The notes under the pieces were generated by a model. That model was not told where the DNA came from, made no database searches, and worked only from the letters and a program-made list of their open reading frames with translations. The position numbers and the translations under genes are program-made. From NCBI GenBank assembly GCA_018296165.2, contig JACKQL020000018.1, forward strand, positions 124,001 through 188,000: 64,000 nucleotides of DNA, in the 5' to 3' direction. Origin of the DNA: Termitomyces sp. T153 (lineage: Eukaryota; Basidiomycota; Agaricomycetes; Agaricales; Lyophyllaceae). How positions within the stretch are numbered: position 1 is the first letter of the stretch; each line of letters starts with the position of its first letter. This document shows, one piece after another, positions 22,700 to 33,756 of the stretch.

Positions 22700-23956
22700 T
22701 AGAAGCTTAAGTTGGTATGCTAATAGCCCCACCTTCTTCTCTACCATGAAGGGGCCAAGATGACAATGTGACAGTTTTGAGATGGCCCTGTTGTCTTAAT
22801 ATCCAAGCCATCCAGGTACACACAGTCTCCTAGCTTGTAAACTGGGGCTGGTGTCCAGTAACAGTCATAGTAGCATGCCATGTCATCCTTGGCCTTTACC
22901 AACACAGCCTTTTCCTCCTCCTGCACCCTCTTCATCTTGTCCACAAACTCATTTTCAGAGTCATTCTCAGAAGGGTGTGCACAAGGTTCAAATCCCATGT
23001 GGGGGTGCCTGCCAGTGTCCAGAAAAAATGGAGTCATCTGTGTGGAAGAGTGAACATGGTTGTTGTACTGGAACTGAGGATCTGGCAGGAGCTCATCCCA
23101 GTCATCCTGCCTTTCATTACAGAAAAGGCAGAGATACTGTTCTAGTTCCTGATTAACACACTCCATCTGCCCATCTGACTGAGGGTGATAGGCAGTGGTT
23201 GTATGGAGCTTCACTCTGAGCAGACAGTACAGTTCCTGAGTAGACTCTGCCATAAACTGGGGGCCTCAGTTAGAGACATACTCATCAGAGGGACCATGGA
23301 GCTTCCAGACATTCTCATGGTACAGACTAGCTGCTCCCAATGCAGAGCATGTTGTGTGGATGGGGATGAAGTGGGCTTGTCTACCATAGAGGTCCACCAC
23401 TACCATCACTGCATCATATTCATGAGCATCTGGGAGTTCCACAATGAAATCCACTGATGCAACACTCCAGTGGGCAGCTGGAATAGGGAGCAGGTGGAGC
23501 TGGCCCATGGGTGCTTGGTGGCAAGGCTTGGTGTGAAGACAGAGGAAGACAGAGATCACAGGTCCTGGTGTAGGTGTCTATATATTGGGAGATCTGGTGC
23601 CACAAATAGTTCCAGGATACCAGCTCCAGTGTCTTCCACCTTCCAGGATGTCTGGCTACCTGAGAGTTGTGATGTTGTTCTACAATGCACCAGCAAAGTT
23701 CTGGATTGTTAGGTATGTAAATGTGTCCTCTGAAGGTCCAAAGCCCAGTCTGAAGACCCCACTCATCTGCATGCACTGACTTGACTCCACTTGCCCATTG
23801 AGCTCATAGGGACTGTGCAGCCTGGGCAACTGCATTCTCCTGTGCACCCTCCCAGTTTCCTTTGAATATCTCCAAGGATGTTTACCTTGTCCCCTTGAAC
23901 CACCACCCCTTCTAGCATACAGATGGCAAAGAGCTCAGGCTTGAAGAGGACAATGT
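22700..23956 (-). pseudogene. pol: Gypsy-2 integrase
   Basis: Read on the minus strand: WNYLWHQISQYIDTYTRTCDLC (zinc-binding end), VASVDFIVELPDA, GRQAHFIPIHTTCSALGAA, VRLHTTTAYHPQSDGQMECVNQELEQY, then the DDRVYLD-like C-terminal part and VEKKVGLLAYQLKLLAGLCQLHPVFNIVKL. The frame changes twice and stops occur. The usual GQTERVNQ motif reads GQMECVNQ, which fits C-to-T changes at CpG in ACG and CGT codons. Confidence 0.85.
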
Positions 23957-25094
23957 TGTCAGGTTCTGCTGACCATGGGGGCTCAGCTACACTGGGCAAA
24001 TCCTTACTAGGCAGACAAGATGTCCTACACTGATAACTGGGCATTTGGAGAAGGTCTAGACATTGGGGACCTGTGAGGATAAGTAATGGGGAGTGATCCA
24101 AACAAATCTGGAGTGGTCCAGAGAAGTCTGAGATAAGTTGTGGGGGAAGGGTCAGGCTTGATGAAGTGGCAGGTACAAGTCCAGAAGCAAGTATTGAAGG
24201 TGCAGGGTAAGCGGAGGCTACACAAGTGATGGGAGCAGAGCTGGAGCTTGATGGGAAATCAACAGATGTTGATGGTTTCTGGGCCAAGTGAACAGTGAGG
24301 TCTGGAGTTGGTTTAAGGAATGTTCAAGGTTTGTAAGCATAAGCATGGAGTTTGTAAAGGTGTTAAGGTTGAAAGGGCTTGAACACAATAATGGGAACAG
24401 AGTCAAATGAGATGAGATGGAGTCAAGACAAGATTGAGATGAGAACAAAAATAGATTCAAGCAGAGATACAAAGCAATAACAAGAACAGTAACAGAAATA
24501 GAGATGAGACAAGACTGGAAGACTGAGATAAAAGGAAATGTAACACAGAACACAAAACACAAGACAGAAACAATCAGACCATATGTAACATTAAGCAATA
24601 TCAAGACTAGAGTATGAGGTGCTACTCTACAACTTATATGCTGACTACTGGAGAGCTCCAAAGGACAGTGGGTGTGGCAGTGGGGCTTGTTGGAGCTGTG
24701 CAGAGTCAATGGGTGTCAGTTGTGATTAGGGGATGGGCCATGGTGATATTCTGATGGGATCAGTTGAGGATGTGGGCTGTCCCAGGGTCATCATGATGCT
24801 CCAGGATTGGTCAGGCAAACTGAGGAGCTGAGTTGGTGATGTACACTGGAGTCAGGAACAGTGGGGGAGGGTTCTTGGGGCTCAGGAGAGTCAGGGGAAG
24901 TGTTGACAGCTGCAGGGAAGGCATTGGAGTTAGTCAGGGAGCTGTCAGGGTTTGCTGGAGAAGTGTTGGAGTTACCTGGAGTGGGTGCAGAGAGTGGACA
25001 AAGGTTGGGGGAGTTTGACAGGGTGTTGGGAGAAGCTCTGGAGAAGCAAGCAGGTTGGGTACAAGGTTGGGGGCTCAGGGAGTGGGTCATGACA
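23957..25094 (-). repeat. Solo LTR, family L, copy 1 (inside Gypsy-2)
   Basis: 1138 bases, TGTCATGACCCAC...GAACCTGACA on the minus strand, with perfect target duplication AATGT (23952-23956, 25095-25099). Typical family L blocks: AGTCAGTATATAAG-like TATA region near 24630, CTAGTCTTGATATTGCTTAATGTTAC, repeated CAGTCTTC/GTCTCATCTC stretches. CpG almost absent. It splits Gypsy-2 between integrase and RNase H. Confidence 0.92.
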
Positions 25095-26255
25095 AATGTT
25101 GTCATTATCTCCTGCTCCTGTGCCATGGTCAGCCCACCTGGACAATGTGTCTGGTTTTCCCATGCTCTGTCCAGGTTTGTGATGCAGTGAGGAGTCAAAG
25201 TTGGCCAGATACAGAGACCACTGAGCTTGACATTGATTGAGTTTCTTAGCAGAACAGAAGTACTCCAGGCTCTTGTGGTTTGTCCAGACTTCAAACTTAT
25301 GCCATGTGCCTTTGAGGAAGTGCCACCATTCTTCAAAGGACCAGATAATTGCCAGCATCTCCTTGTCATGGATTTCATAGCTCTGTTCCACTGCATTAAG
25401 GCTTTTGGAGTAGAAGGCTACTGGATGCCATTTGCCATTCTCCTTTGACTGCTGGGAGAGGACTGCCCCCATAGCAAAGTCTGAGCTATCTGCTTCCACA
25501 CAAAATGGAGAGTCATTGTTGAGCAACAGAAGGACAGGCTTTGAGGTCATGGCTTGCTTGAGGGAATTGAAGGCAGCTTGTTGTGGAGGCTCCCATTGCC
25601 ATGCCATATCCTTAACTGTGAGGTCAAAGAGGGGGTGTGCATGGTGGGAGAAATCCTGTATGAACCTCTAATAGAAATTGACAAAGCCAAGAAAGGCCTG
25701 CACTTCCTTCTTGTTCCTTGGCTCAGGCCACTCTGCTACACCTGGCACTTGAATGGGGTCCATCTCCACCATTCCATGCAAAATGATCAAACTCAGGTAC
25801 TCCACCTTAGTCTGCTCAAATTCACACTTCTTAGGTTTTAAATAGAGCTGGTGTTGGTGGAGGCATTCCAAGACAATGCACATGACCTGGAAATGCTCCT
25901 CCAGAGTTTTAGTGTAGATGATGATATTGTCAAGATATATGCAGATGACACCTTCTGCAATCAGATCACAGAAAATGTCATTCATTATATTCTGGAAGGT
26001 GGCTGGGCTATTGGTGAGACCAAAAAACATCACCAAAGGTTCAAAGAGTCTGCAATTGGTTTGGAATGCTGCCTTCCACTCATCCCCTTCCTTGATGCAT
26101 ATGTTGTTGTAGCCCCAACAGACATCCAACTTTGTGAAATAGCATGCACTGCAAAGGTTGTTGACAAGTTCTGAGATGAGTGGCAAAGGATAGCAATTCC
26201 TCACTGTCCTTGCATTCAAGACTTGATAGTCCTGAACCAGACAAAGAGACCCATC
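25095..26255 (-). pseudogene. pol: Gypsy-2 reverse transcriptase and RNase H
   Basis: Minus strand: DYQVLNARTVRNCYPLPLIS, YFTKLDVCWGYNNICIKEGDEWKAAF, LFEPLVMFFGLTNSPATFQ, then YLDN where YLDD is required (codons at 25926-25931, GAC AAT). RNase H: FCVEADSSDFAMGAVLSQQ, FYSKSLNAVEQSYEIHDKEMLAI, FEVWTNHKSLEYF. The reverse transcriptase is split from its N-terminal part (27450-27600) by solo LTR copy 2. A catalytic Asp lost through GACGAT to GACAAT is enough to inactivate it. Confidence 0.9.
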
Positions 26256-27445
26256 TGTCAGGTTCCGCTGACCCCGGGGGCTCAGCTGCACTGGGCAAGT
26301 CCTTACTAGGCGGGCGCGATCCCCTTGCACTGGCAACCAGACACTCGAAAGCATTCTGGGCACTGATGGCTTGTGCAGATAGTCGGTGGGATGCGATCTG
26401 GACAGGTCCAGGGAGGTCCAGAGAAGTTGGATTGCGAGGAAATGGGACGGGCTTGGCGGGGTTCAGGCAGAAGACCATATGGGAGATTTGTGGATGCAAA
26501 GGAGTAGGCGGCTATGCGATCAGTGGGAGCGGAGCCGGGGTTTGATGGAAGATCAATTGGAGTTGATGGAGTCTGGGACCGAGCGAAGAGCGGGGTTTGG
26601 ATCTGGTGAAGGAGTGTCGGGGTTTGTAATTGTAATTGCGGAGTTCGTGAGGTTGTTAAGGTTGAGGAAGACTTGGGCACAACGGCCAGACGGAGTCACC
26701 GAGACAGCGTCGGACGAAATGAGATGGGGTTGAGATGGAACAAGAATAGATTCGCGCGGAGATACAAAATGATAATGAGAATGATAACAAAATGGAGACA
26801 AGACAAGACCAGGAGACTGAGATAGGACTGGGAGACTGAGATAAGACTGGGAGACTGAGAGTAAGGAAAACGAAACACAAAACACAAAACACAAAACACA
26901 AGAAGGAAACAATCAGACCATAGGTAACATTAAGCAATTATCAAGACTAGAGTACGAAGAGCTACTCGACGTCTTATATACTGACTACCAGAGAACTTTG
27001 GAGTACGTTGGCTGCGGCAGTGGGGCTTGGCGGAGCTTGATGGAGTGGGTGGGTGTTAGTTGCGATCAAGGGTTGGGCCACGCTGATACGTTGATGGGAT
27101 CATTTGGGAACGCAGGTTGCCCTGAGGTTGTTGTGATACTCTGGAATGGATCGGAGGAGCCAGGGTGTTGAGTTGATGATGGGTGGCGAAGATCGGGAAC
27201 AGTGGGGGTGGTTCTCGGGGTTTGGGAGATCCAGGGTAAGTGTCAGTGGCTGCGGGGAAGGCATCAAAGTTGGCCAGGGGGCCATTGGAGTTAGCCAGGG
27301 AGGCGTTGGAGTTAGCTGAGGTTGTGTCGGGGCTAACTGAAATAGGTGCAGGGCATGGGCAGAAGTTCGGCGGAGTGTTGGGGGGTTTTGGGGAATCAGG
27401 AGGTTGCTGGACGATGTGTGGGGATCCAGGGGATGGGTCATGACA
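26256..27445 (-). repeat. Solo LTR, family L, copy 2 (CpG-rich)
   Basis: 1190 bases, perfect target duplication CCATC (26251-26255, 27446-27450), inserted in the Gypsy-2 reverse transcriptase between KKDG and SLCLVQDY. Unlike the surrounding element it is full of CpG (CCGCTGACCCCGGGG near its start, GGCGGGCGCG near 26310), so it arrived after most of the CpG decay of its host. Confidence 0.93.
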
Positions 27446-28384
27446 CCATCCTTCTTCTTAATAAAAAAGACTGGAGAGGCCATTGGAGACTTGGAGGGTT
27501 GTATCCATCCTGAGCTAAGATTCTCCTGCAGGAAAGCATCCAGCTCATCCTGCTCACAGGGCACAAGCAGATAGACCTTGCAGCTGGAGGGCTCTGCATC
27601 TGGTATCAGCTCAATTGCATGATCCCACTGCTTGCACTCTGGAAGTAAATCAAAGGAGGCCTTGGAGAATACATCCTCAAAGTTATGGAGGTGATTGGGA
27701 ACAGTGCTATAAAAGGCCTTGGGCTGTGAGTTTGCTGCAAATGCCTCAGCCAGACATTGAAAGATAGTCTGATGGGCTCAAATCTCTGCCACTGTAGGAG
27801 GAGGGGCAGAGGGTTGTAGCATAGATCTGATCACCCACCTCTATGATTCCATCTGAAGACTCTGCATCTGGAGTACAGGTCCATTCTCCTTCACCTCCCT
27901 CTTCCTCAGGAGATTCACACCCAACACCTCAGACATCCTTGTAGAGGGCCTCTCTATGAGGGAATGCCAGAGGGGTGGGACTCAGGATGTCAAGATCAGC
28001 ATAAGGGAGATGCCCAGTGTAACAGGCACACACAGCAGCATGCTCACAAACCTTGGCTTTCTGCTCCTTATAAGCTTCTTCTGCACAGGTCATGCAGCAA
28101 TGGGGGCAACAACTCATCTTCACCTCACCCTTAGTCCAGTCAATCTCTGGGTTGTGTTCATGCAGCCAGGTGAACCCCAAGATCATGTCTTGCTTTCCTA
28201 AACTAGTGACAGCAAAAGTGGCTTGCTCTGAGTGGTCTTGGTAGCAGAGGACTAGGTCCACCATGGAGCAAATAGGCCCAGCTTTATTGAGCATGCCATC
28301 AACATTGTACATGGGGATAAGACAGGAAAAGGGGCAAGTGGTGAGGCAGTGTTGTTGCATGTAGTCAGTGTCAAGGAAGAGGCC
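27446..28384 (-). pseudogene. pol: Gypsy-2 protease and N-terminal reverse transcriptase
   Basis: Minus strand: SGLFLDTDYMQQHCLTTCPF (protease just after the active site), YNVDGMLNKAGPI, MILGFTWLHEHNPEIDWTKGEV, then a linker and CEQDELDAFLQENLSSGWIQPSKSPMASPVFFIKKKDG of reverse transcriptase. The active-site Asp falls exactly on the junction at 28384 and is lost. Confidence 0.85.
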
Positions 28385-30475
28385 TGACTCAACAAAGTCA
28401 CCAAAAAGAACAGGTATCCTCCTTCCCTGATTGGTGACCTTGTTGACCACCTCCACAGTGCCAAGATCTACACCTCTGCTCTGGCTACAACAATGTCTGG
28501 ATTGCTCTGGGACATGAATGGAAGACTGCCTTCTGCATCTGCTACAGCCTCTCTGAATACCTAGTGATGCCCTTCAGAATGACCAACTTCCCCACCACAT
28601 TCTAGTATTTCATAATTGACATCTTCTACAACATGAACAACATTCTTGTTATTGTGTACTTGGACAACATCCTGATCTACTCAAATTCCCTGAAGCAACA
28701 CCCAAGCATGTCCACTGCATCCTAGAACAGCTCTGGGAATATTATGTTCATGCCAAACCCAAGAAATGCTAGTTCCACACCACAGAGGTCAAATACCTTG
28801 AAGTTATTGTCACTCTGGATGGAGTATGCATGGATCTGGCCAAGGTTGAGGTCATCCTCAACTGGCCCCCACCCTGGAACATCAAGGAGGTGCAGTCCTT
28901 CCTGGAGTTTGCTAACTTCTATTGCCAGTTCATTGACAACTACTCTGGAATCCCAAAACCCCTCAACAGACTTACCCAGAAGGACACTCCCTGGGACTGG
29001 AATAGCAAGTGCCAAAGTGTATTCACCCTCCTCAAAAAGGCCTTCACCTCTGCCCCAATCCTCTGCCACTTCAACCCTGCCCTGCCCACTGTACTCAAAT
29101 GCAATGCCTCCAACTATGCCATCACCAAAATACTCTCCCAGATCAACCCCAGCAGAAAGGATCTCTGCCCCATTGCCTTCTACACCTGCTTAATGATCCC
29201 CGCAGAGCTCAACTATAACATCTACAACAAGTAAATCCTTGCCATTGTCAAAGCCTTCTGACAATGGAGAGCCTACCTCAAAGGAGCCCTGCACTGCATT
29301 CAAGTCTACTCTGACCACAACAGCCTCCAGTACTTCACCACTACTGCCAACAAGCTTGCTGGTCCAAAACCCTTTCCAAATATAACTTCACCATTCACTA
29401 CCTTTCCAGTCATCTTGGGGCAAAACTCAATGCCATTGCTCAGAGGCCCAATGTGTATCCAAAGAAGTTGTTTGAGGCTGAGCAGAATGTGTTCAAACAC
29501 CAAGTGGTAATCCCCCCTGAGCATTTACATGCTGTGCCAATCATGAATGAAGAAGGGATCCTCCACAAAATCCAAACACCTCCAGACTCCTTTGTCACCC
29601 AGCATGATTCCCAAAATAACTCTGCTGACAAGCCAAGAACCAACAAAACCTTCACACTGTCTGCAGACCACCAACTACTACTACAGGAAGGACAGATCTA
29701 TGCCCCAGACCACAAATTGATTTGCCTCAACATACTCCAGCAACACTACAATCACAAACTCTGGGAAAACCTAGGAATTTGTAAGACTCTCCAACCCATC
29801 TCCTGGACTTTCACCCAATAGGTATGGGAAGGAGGACATCACCCAATATGTATGGTCCTGCAAATCATGCCTCCAGGACAAGGTACCCTGCCACTGCCCC
29901 TATGGCATGTTGAGACCCCTCCCCATTGGTCACTGCCCCTAGTCCTTTATTTTGATGGACCATATTATTGAGCTCCCTGACTCTGAAGGCTTTGATGCAA
30001 TCCTTGTTGTCATTTGCTGACTCACCAAACAAGCACTCTTCATCCCCTGCCACACCACAAACAATGCTCTGGAGTTTGCCAAACTGTTCTTTGAACATGT
30101 CTTCTCCAAGTATGGACTCCCAGACAACATCATCTCCAACTGTGACCCCTATTTGTCTCCCAATTCAGGCAGTCATTATGCAAGGCTCTAGAAATAAAGA
30201 CCAACCTCTCCACCACCTACCATCTGGAGACCAACAGACAAAAAGGATGAGTAAACCAGACCTTGGAACAGTATCTCTGCCTCTATGTTAACCATTTACA
30301 GAACAACTGGCACACAGAACTCCCCCTTGCCAAGTTTACCTACAATAACACTCCTCACTCCATCACTGGAGTTTCTCCCTTCTACACCAACAAGGGCTAC
30401 AACCCCCAGCTCACCCTGTCACTCAAGGATATCCTCTCCCATGTCATCCACAAAGTTGCCAAAGACCTCTAGTTA
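28385..30475 (+). mobile_element. Gypsy-6: plus-strand gypsy pol fragment
   Basis: Begins mid reverse transcriptase (NKVTKKNRYPPSLIGDLVDHL) and reads SAKIYT, LCSGYNNVWIALGHEWKTAF, YLVMPFRMTNFPTTF, then YLDN (28657-28668) for YLDD, LNWPPPWNIKEVQSFLEFANFY, RNase H (APILCHFNPALPTVLKCNASNYA) and integrase to FTYNNTPHSITGVSPFYTNKGYNPQLTLSL. There are no LTRs and many frameshifts and stops. The closest relative in the window is Gypsy-4, not the adjoining Gypsy-2. Both ends look like recombination breakpoints rather than insertion ends. Confidence 0.85.
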
Positions 30476-30567
30476 CACAGTTTGTAAGCAGTTTGTTTAC
30501 CATTTGTTTACTGTTAGAACCCTCTCTTATTACTTACATAAGAGAGTCAGGGATTGTTAATTATTAG

Positions 30568-30806
30568 TGTTACAAACAATAACTCAGTTGGTAGTACAAT
30601 GACTATATTAATCTTAAGTACCTGTTACAGACAATAACTAAGTCACTGTTAGTATAGTGTATGTTGTAAGTATGGGACTCAGGCTCATTTCAGTGGGTAT
30701 TACAATGACTGAGGTAGTTTCCTTTTTTGATGTTCTTCCTCTAAGTTTGTACATATCATGTGTTTGGCTTCTGGCCTTGATATGTACTGTGATCCCTCTT
30801 CCAACA
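30568..30806 (-). repeat. Copia-3 3' LTR (no CpG)
   Basis: 239 bases. Aligns with 31794-32024 through GGTAGTACAA, CTATATTA.TCTTAAGTACC, TAGTTTCCTTTT.TG.TGTT.TTCCTC and TCA.GTGTTTGGC. I see no CpG in it, while the partner has several (TCGG, CCGT, ACGA, GCGT, ACGT). Confidence 0.85.
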
Positions 30807-30844
30807 CTCCCTCAGACTCACAGTGCACTTCAGGCCTTGCAGAG

Positions 30845-31153
30845 TCACAGCACTGGGCACAGCTCATGGTATTGTGGGCATGCAAGTGATTTTATAAACA
30901 AGTTGGCTATGTTTTCACTGCTTTGGATGTACTTGATTGCTACCTTGCCCTCCTTGACCAGGTGATGGATATAGTGATATTGAATGTTGATATGCTTTAT
31001 GCAACTGTGGTTGCACTCATTCTTGGCTATCAAACACAAGGTTATATGTGAAGTTAGGGACATGTTCTCAAAGGTAAGTTCTACCAGGCTGTCACTGTAC
31101 ACCACCCATTTCCAGATGCATCCAGTGCTGGTGACATAGAAGTCACCCCACAT
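30845..31153 (-). pseudogene. pol: Copia-3 RNase H C-terminal end
   Basis: The open frame contains TKHINIQYHYI-like IKHINIQYHYIHHLVKEGKV, AIKYIQSSENIANLFIKSLA and a CPQYHELCPVL end, the conserved end of copia RNase H. Catalytic residues upstream are deleted or unrecognisable. It is joined to gag near 31160-31230. Confidence 0.85.
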
Positions 31154-31239
31154 TGTCTATCAGGGCTCAATGCCAGGCACCAGGAGTTATTTGCATTATT
31201 AGCTGACATCACCACTGAGTTAGTCTGCAGTGCCTGTGT

Positions 31240-31780
31240 GGGGGTGGCATTCTGTGATCCTGCCACTGAGTTGGTCTGGGGGCTAGTTTGGGACCCGCCT
31301 CTGCCCTTGCTCTACCGATCTGGGTACTTCCCTTCCATGCCTCTGCCATATTTGTCACTGGTATGGCCTATCCTCCTGCAGTTAGGGTTGCTACATTTGA
31401 CCAGTATCTTGCCAGACTGTGTCGAGAGTGCGTGGATTGATTTTGCAGGGGCCATAACAGATGGGCCGTGGACCAATAGCACATGGTTCATGAGCCTGAC
31501 ACACACGTCGGCTGAGGACTTCTCCATCATCAGTGCGTCAGTCACTGGTGCCCAGTTTGTCAGCATCAACTTGATTATGTACGACCTGAACTTCCTGTCA
31601 TCAATCCAAGCACCCTGGCTATCGGCTTTAGCCCAGCCAGTTAGAGCCATCGGATTTCTTCTCGGTCGGTAGCAGGAACAAGTTCGAGTTCTGCGCCATG
31701 GGTGTGGCGGGGTCGTGTGTGAGTCGGGTGGGGCCCAAAAAAAAAACTTTCAGTGAGTCGTTCGGTTTACTGAGTGGCAT
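31240..31780 (-). pseudogene. gag: Copia-3 gag
   Basis: The minus frame 31312-31650 reads MALTGWAKADSQGAWIDDRK, FRSYIIKLMLTNWAPVTDAL, then a zinc-knuckle-like CSNPNCRRIGHTSDKY (CX4CX4HX4 with Tyr at the last Cys). Most of the RNA-binding and particle domain is present. The knuckle spacing is unusual. Confidence 0.7.
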
Positions 31781-31793
31781 GGGGCCTATAACC

Positions 31794-32024
31794 TGTTACA
31801 GACAATATCTCAATCGGTAGTACAACAACTATATTAGTCTTAAGTACCTACAGACAATAAGATAACTCAGTGACTGTTAGTATACCGTATTTTGTAAGGG
31901 GCTCACCTCAGTCGGTAGTACAACGAATGAGGTGTTCTGATGTCCGCATCCAAACCTTTATCAGAGGACTGTATAGTTTCCTTTTCTGGTGTTTTTCCTC
32001 CAAGTCTGAGCGTATCACGTGTTT
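31794..32024 (-). repeat. Copia-3 5' LTR, truncated, CpG-retaining
   Basis: Inner edge at 31794 (TGTTACA on plus). Contains the copia hairpin CACCTCA...TGAGGTG (31904-31934). Similarity to the 3' LTR ends near 32024, so the outer end and its target duplication are lost. Confidence 0.75.
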
Positions 32025-33468
32025 GGCATCACACTAATTAAGTCTATTTGTATGTAAAGACACCCAGCATCCTAAAGAATATCCCCCCACCCCAATTGCC
32101 TAATAACAGTGTGGTGTCCGAGTCGACAGTCTGGAGGCATCAAGACTTATCCAGCTAGCTCCTCGATGTCCTTGAACCTAGAAAACCAGCCATAATTAAC
32201 GTGATTATTCATTATATAAGATGATAGACTAAGATTGATATATGAAGGCATTCATGTGTTTGGCTCTGACACCATTAATAGCTTACTCACAAAGTTCCCG
32301 TGTTTTTAAGGACGAAATCGAAATCAGCCAAATCATTAGGAGCGTTCTGTATAGGCCCGGGAGTGTCATGCATAGGCCCGGGAGTGCCCATATTTACGGC
32401 ACTGTTCACAGTCTTTTGAGGACAACAATGGTATATCAAAGATTGATACTCACATAGCAGTTGTTAGGACCGAAGCAATCAAGACAAACAGGATGCGGAG
32501 AGAATGCATGGGATGGAAGATGAGTTATCGCCTTTGAGAGATTAAATGATGAGGGGAAAGCAACCGGCTCCAGTTGCCCATTCTTTATGAAAAACTACGA
32601 CACAACATTCAACTGGATGAATGGTAAAATCAAAATCTGTCTTGGTCTCAGAAACAAATTGTGCTCATGTCGGAGGTATTGTGTGTCAGGCCCTCAGGAC
32701 AGAACATTCATCAGATCAGTTGGATGAATGTATGTACAATATGAAATTAGTCTCGGTCTCAGCATAGAACGAGTTGCGGCGCGGGAAGAATTGTGTCACT
32801 TTGTGCGTACCTTGTATTTCCGAAGTTTGCAAAAGCGACTGTCATTCGTACACTCTGACTAGAGCTCACTTGGCAAATAAGTATACTATATTTAGAACAC
32901 TTTATCTTTTCTATCAACCACATCAATGTACCCGGGTGCCCGCAGATATTGTGTTTCCACCATCAGGCCTTCATGACATAACATCCATCAGATCAGTTTG
33001 ATGAACGTACAATTTGAATCAGTCTTGTGTGTGTATGTACACAGAACAAACATAACATTGTCTTTCGATGTATGTACCCCGACAGTCGATCATTAGATCA
33101 AGATGAGGTCCGTGGAAGACCTTCTGAACCCCTGCTGCCTCGTGGTTGAACAGTATTATGAATTGATCATTCATTCTGGAATCAACAGTATTCACATTAC
33201 ATTACAACGACTTTCACGGCCTTTCAGGGCGTTTCCCTGGAGGATATATGCATGCATCTATTAGTATTGGAAGATATTTAAGCAACGAACAAGAACGATT
33301 AACATGAAAACAAAGAGTGTCAGTTAAAATGAAGTTGAGACATGTTAGCAGGCGACGGAATGCGTTGCATGCGGAAAGTGTGTATGGGTACGGGCACGGT
33401 AAAGGCGTACGGAGAAGCAAAAAACACAACTATACTCCCTGGAGATCGATACGGTAGGGCTAGAATAT
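32025..33468. other. Host island with dispersed short repeats
   Basis: CpG-normal DNA. A 20-base block TATAGGCCCGGGAGTG plus spacer is repeated in tandem at about 32351-32392. A block with ACATTCA.CAGATCAGTTGGATGAA...GTCTCGGTCTCAG recurs imperfectly near 32590-32660, 32700-32770 and 32980-33030. A small ORF at 32242-32457 starts with a signal-like MKAFMCLALTPLIAYS but runs through the tandem repeat, so I do not call it a gene. Confidence 0.4.
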
Positions 33469-33756
33469 TCATCGTATGATATGATCATCACGTGGGATGT
33501 TGTTCTGCGAGGGGGAGCCGAGCCGGGGGTAAGAATAAGGATAAGACACGGAATTTGGGACGACCCACACGCATGCAATGTCGGGGTTCTCGATTGTCTT
33601 GATGACGTGGATCAGGCAGTTGGACATGTGGTACCCAGTGCAGTCGATGTTTATCTGGACTACTACTTCGGATCTTGTGTAATTTTTCCTACCGTGCGCA
33701 CTTGAACATGTCGCACGACTGCATGATCTTTTCATTCGTGACAAGGCACTGTACAC
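33469..33756 (-). CDS. Hypothetical ORF carrying the EVVVQINIDCTG peptide
   Basis: A 95-codon minus-strand frame inside the second inverted-duplication arm. It reads SEVVVQINIDCTGYHMSN, then CLIHVIKTIENPDIACVWVV and a Pro/Ser/Tyr-rich end. Arm 1 (440-613) encodes the same EVVVQINIDCTG but ends seven bases later. Conservation of the peptide in two diverged copies hints at coding, though the DNA match alone could explain it. No family recognised. Confidence 0.35.
   Translation of the reverse strand: MYSALSRMKRSCSRATCSSAHGRKNYTRSEVVVQINIDCTGYHMSNCLIHVIKTIENPDIACVWVVPNSVSYPYSYPRLGSPSQNNIPRDDHIIR

Larger units (their letters stand above)
22032..28384 (-). mobile_element. Gypsy-2: chromovirus, 5' end missing
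   Basis: The 3' LTR lies at 22032-22307, followed to the right by purine tract AGAGGGGAGGTGA (minus strand) and then, in minus-strand reverse order, chromodomain, integrase, RNase H, reverse transcriptase and protease. It was hit twice by ~1.1 kb LTRs of another gypsy family (23957-25094 and 26256-27445). At about 28384 the protease stops at DSG and the sequence changes to the plus-strand fragment Gypsy-6. Gag and the 5' LTR are absent. Same family as Gypsy-1 and Gypsy-3. Confidence 0.9.
30568..32024 (-). mobile_element. Copia-3: short, internally deleted copia element
   Basis: 3' LTR 30568-30806 (TGTTGGAAGAGGG...TGTAACA on the minus strand, purine tract GAGGGAG adjacent), 5' LTR from 31794 to about 32024 where the match breaks off after GTTTGGC. 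Primer-site sequence GGTTATAGGCC follows the 5' LTR. Between them only gag (31240-31780) and the RNase H end (30845-31153) remain; protease, integrase and most of reverse transcriptase are missing. The 3' LTR and RNase H have almost no CpG; from about 31290 rightward CpG is normal. Confidence 0.85.
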
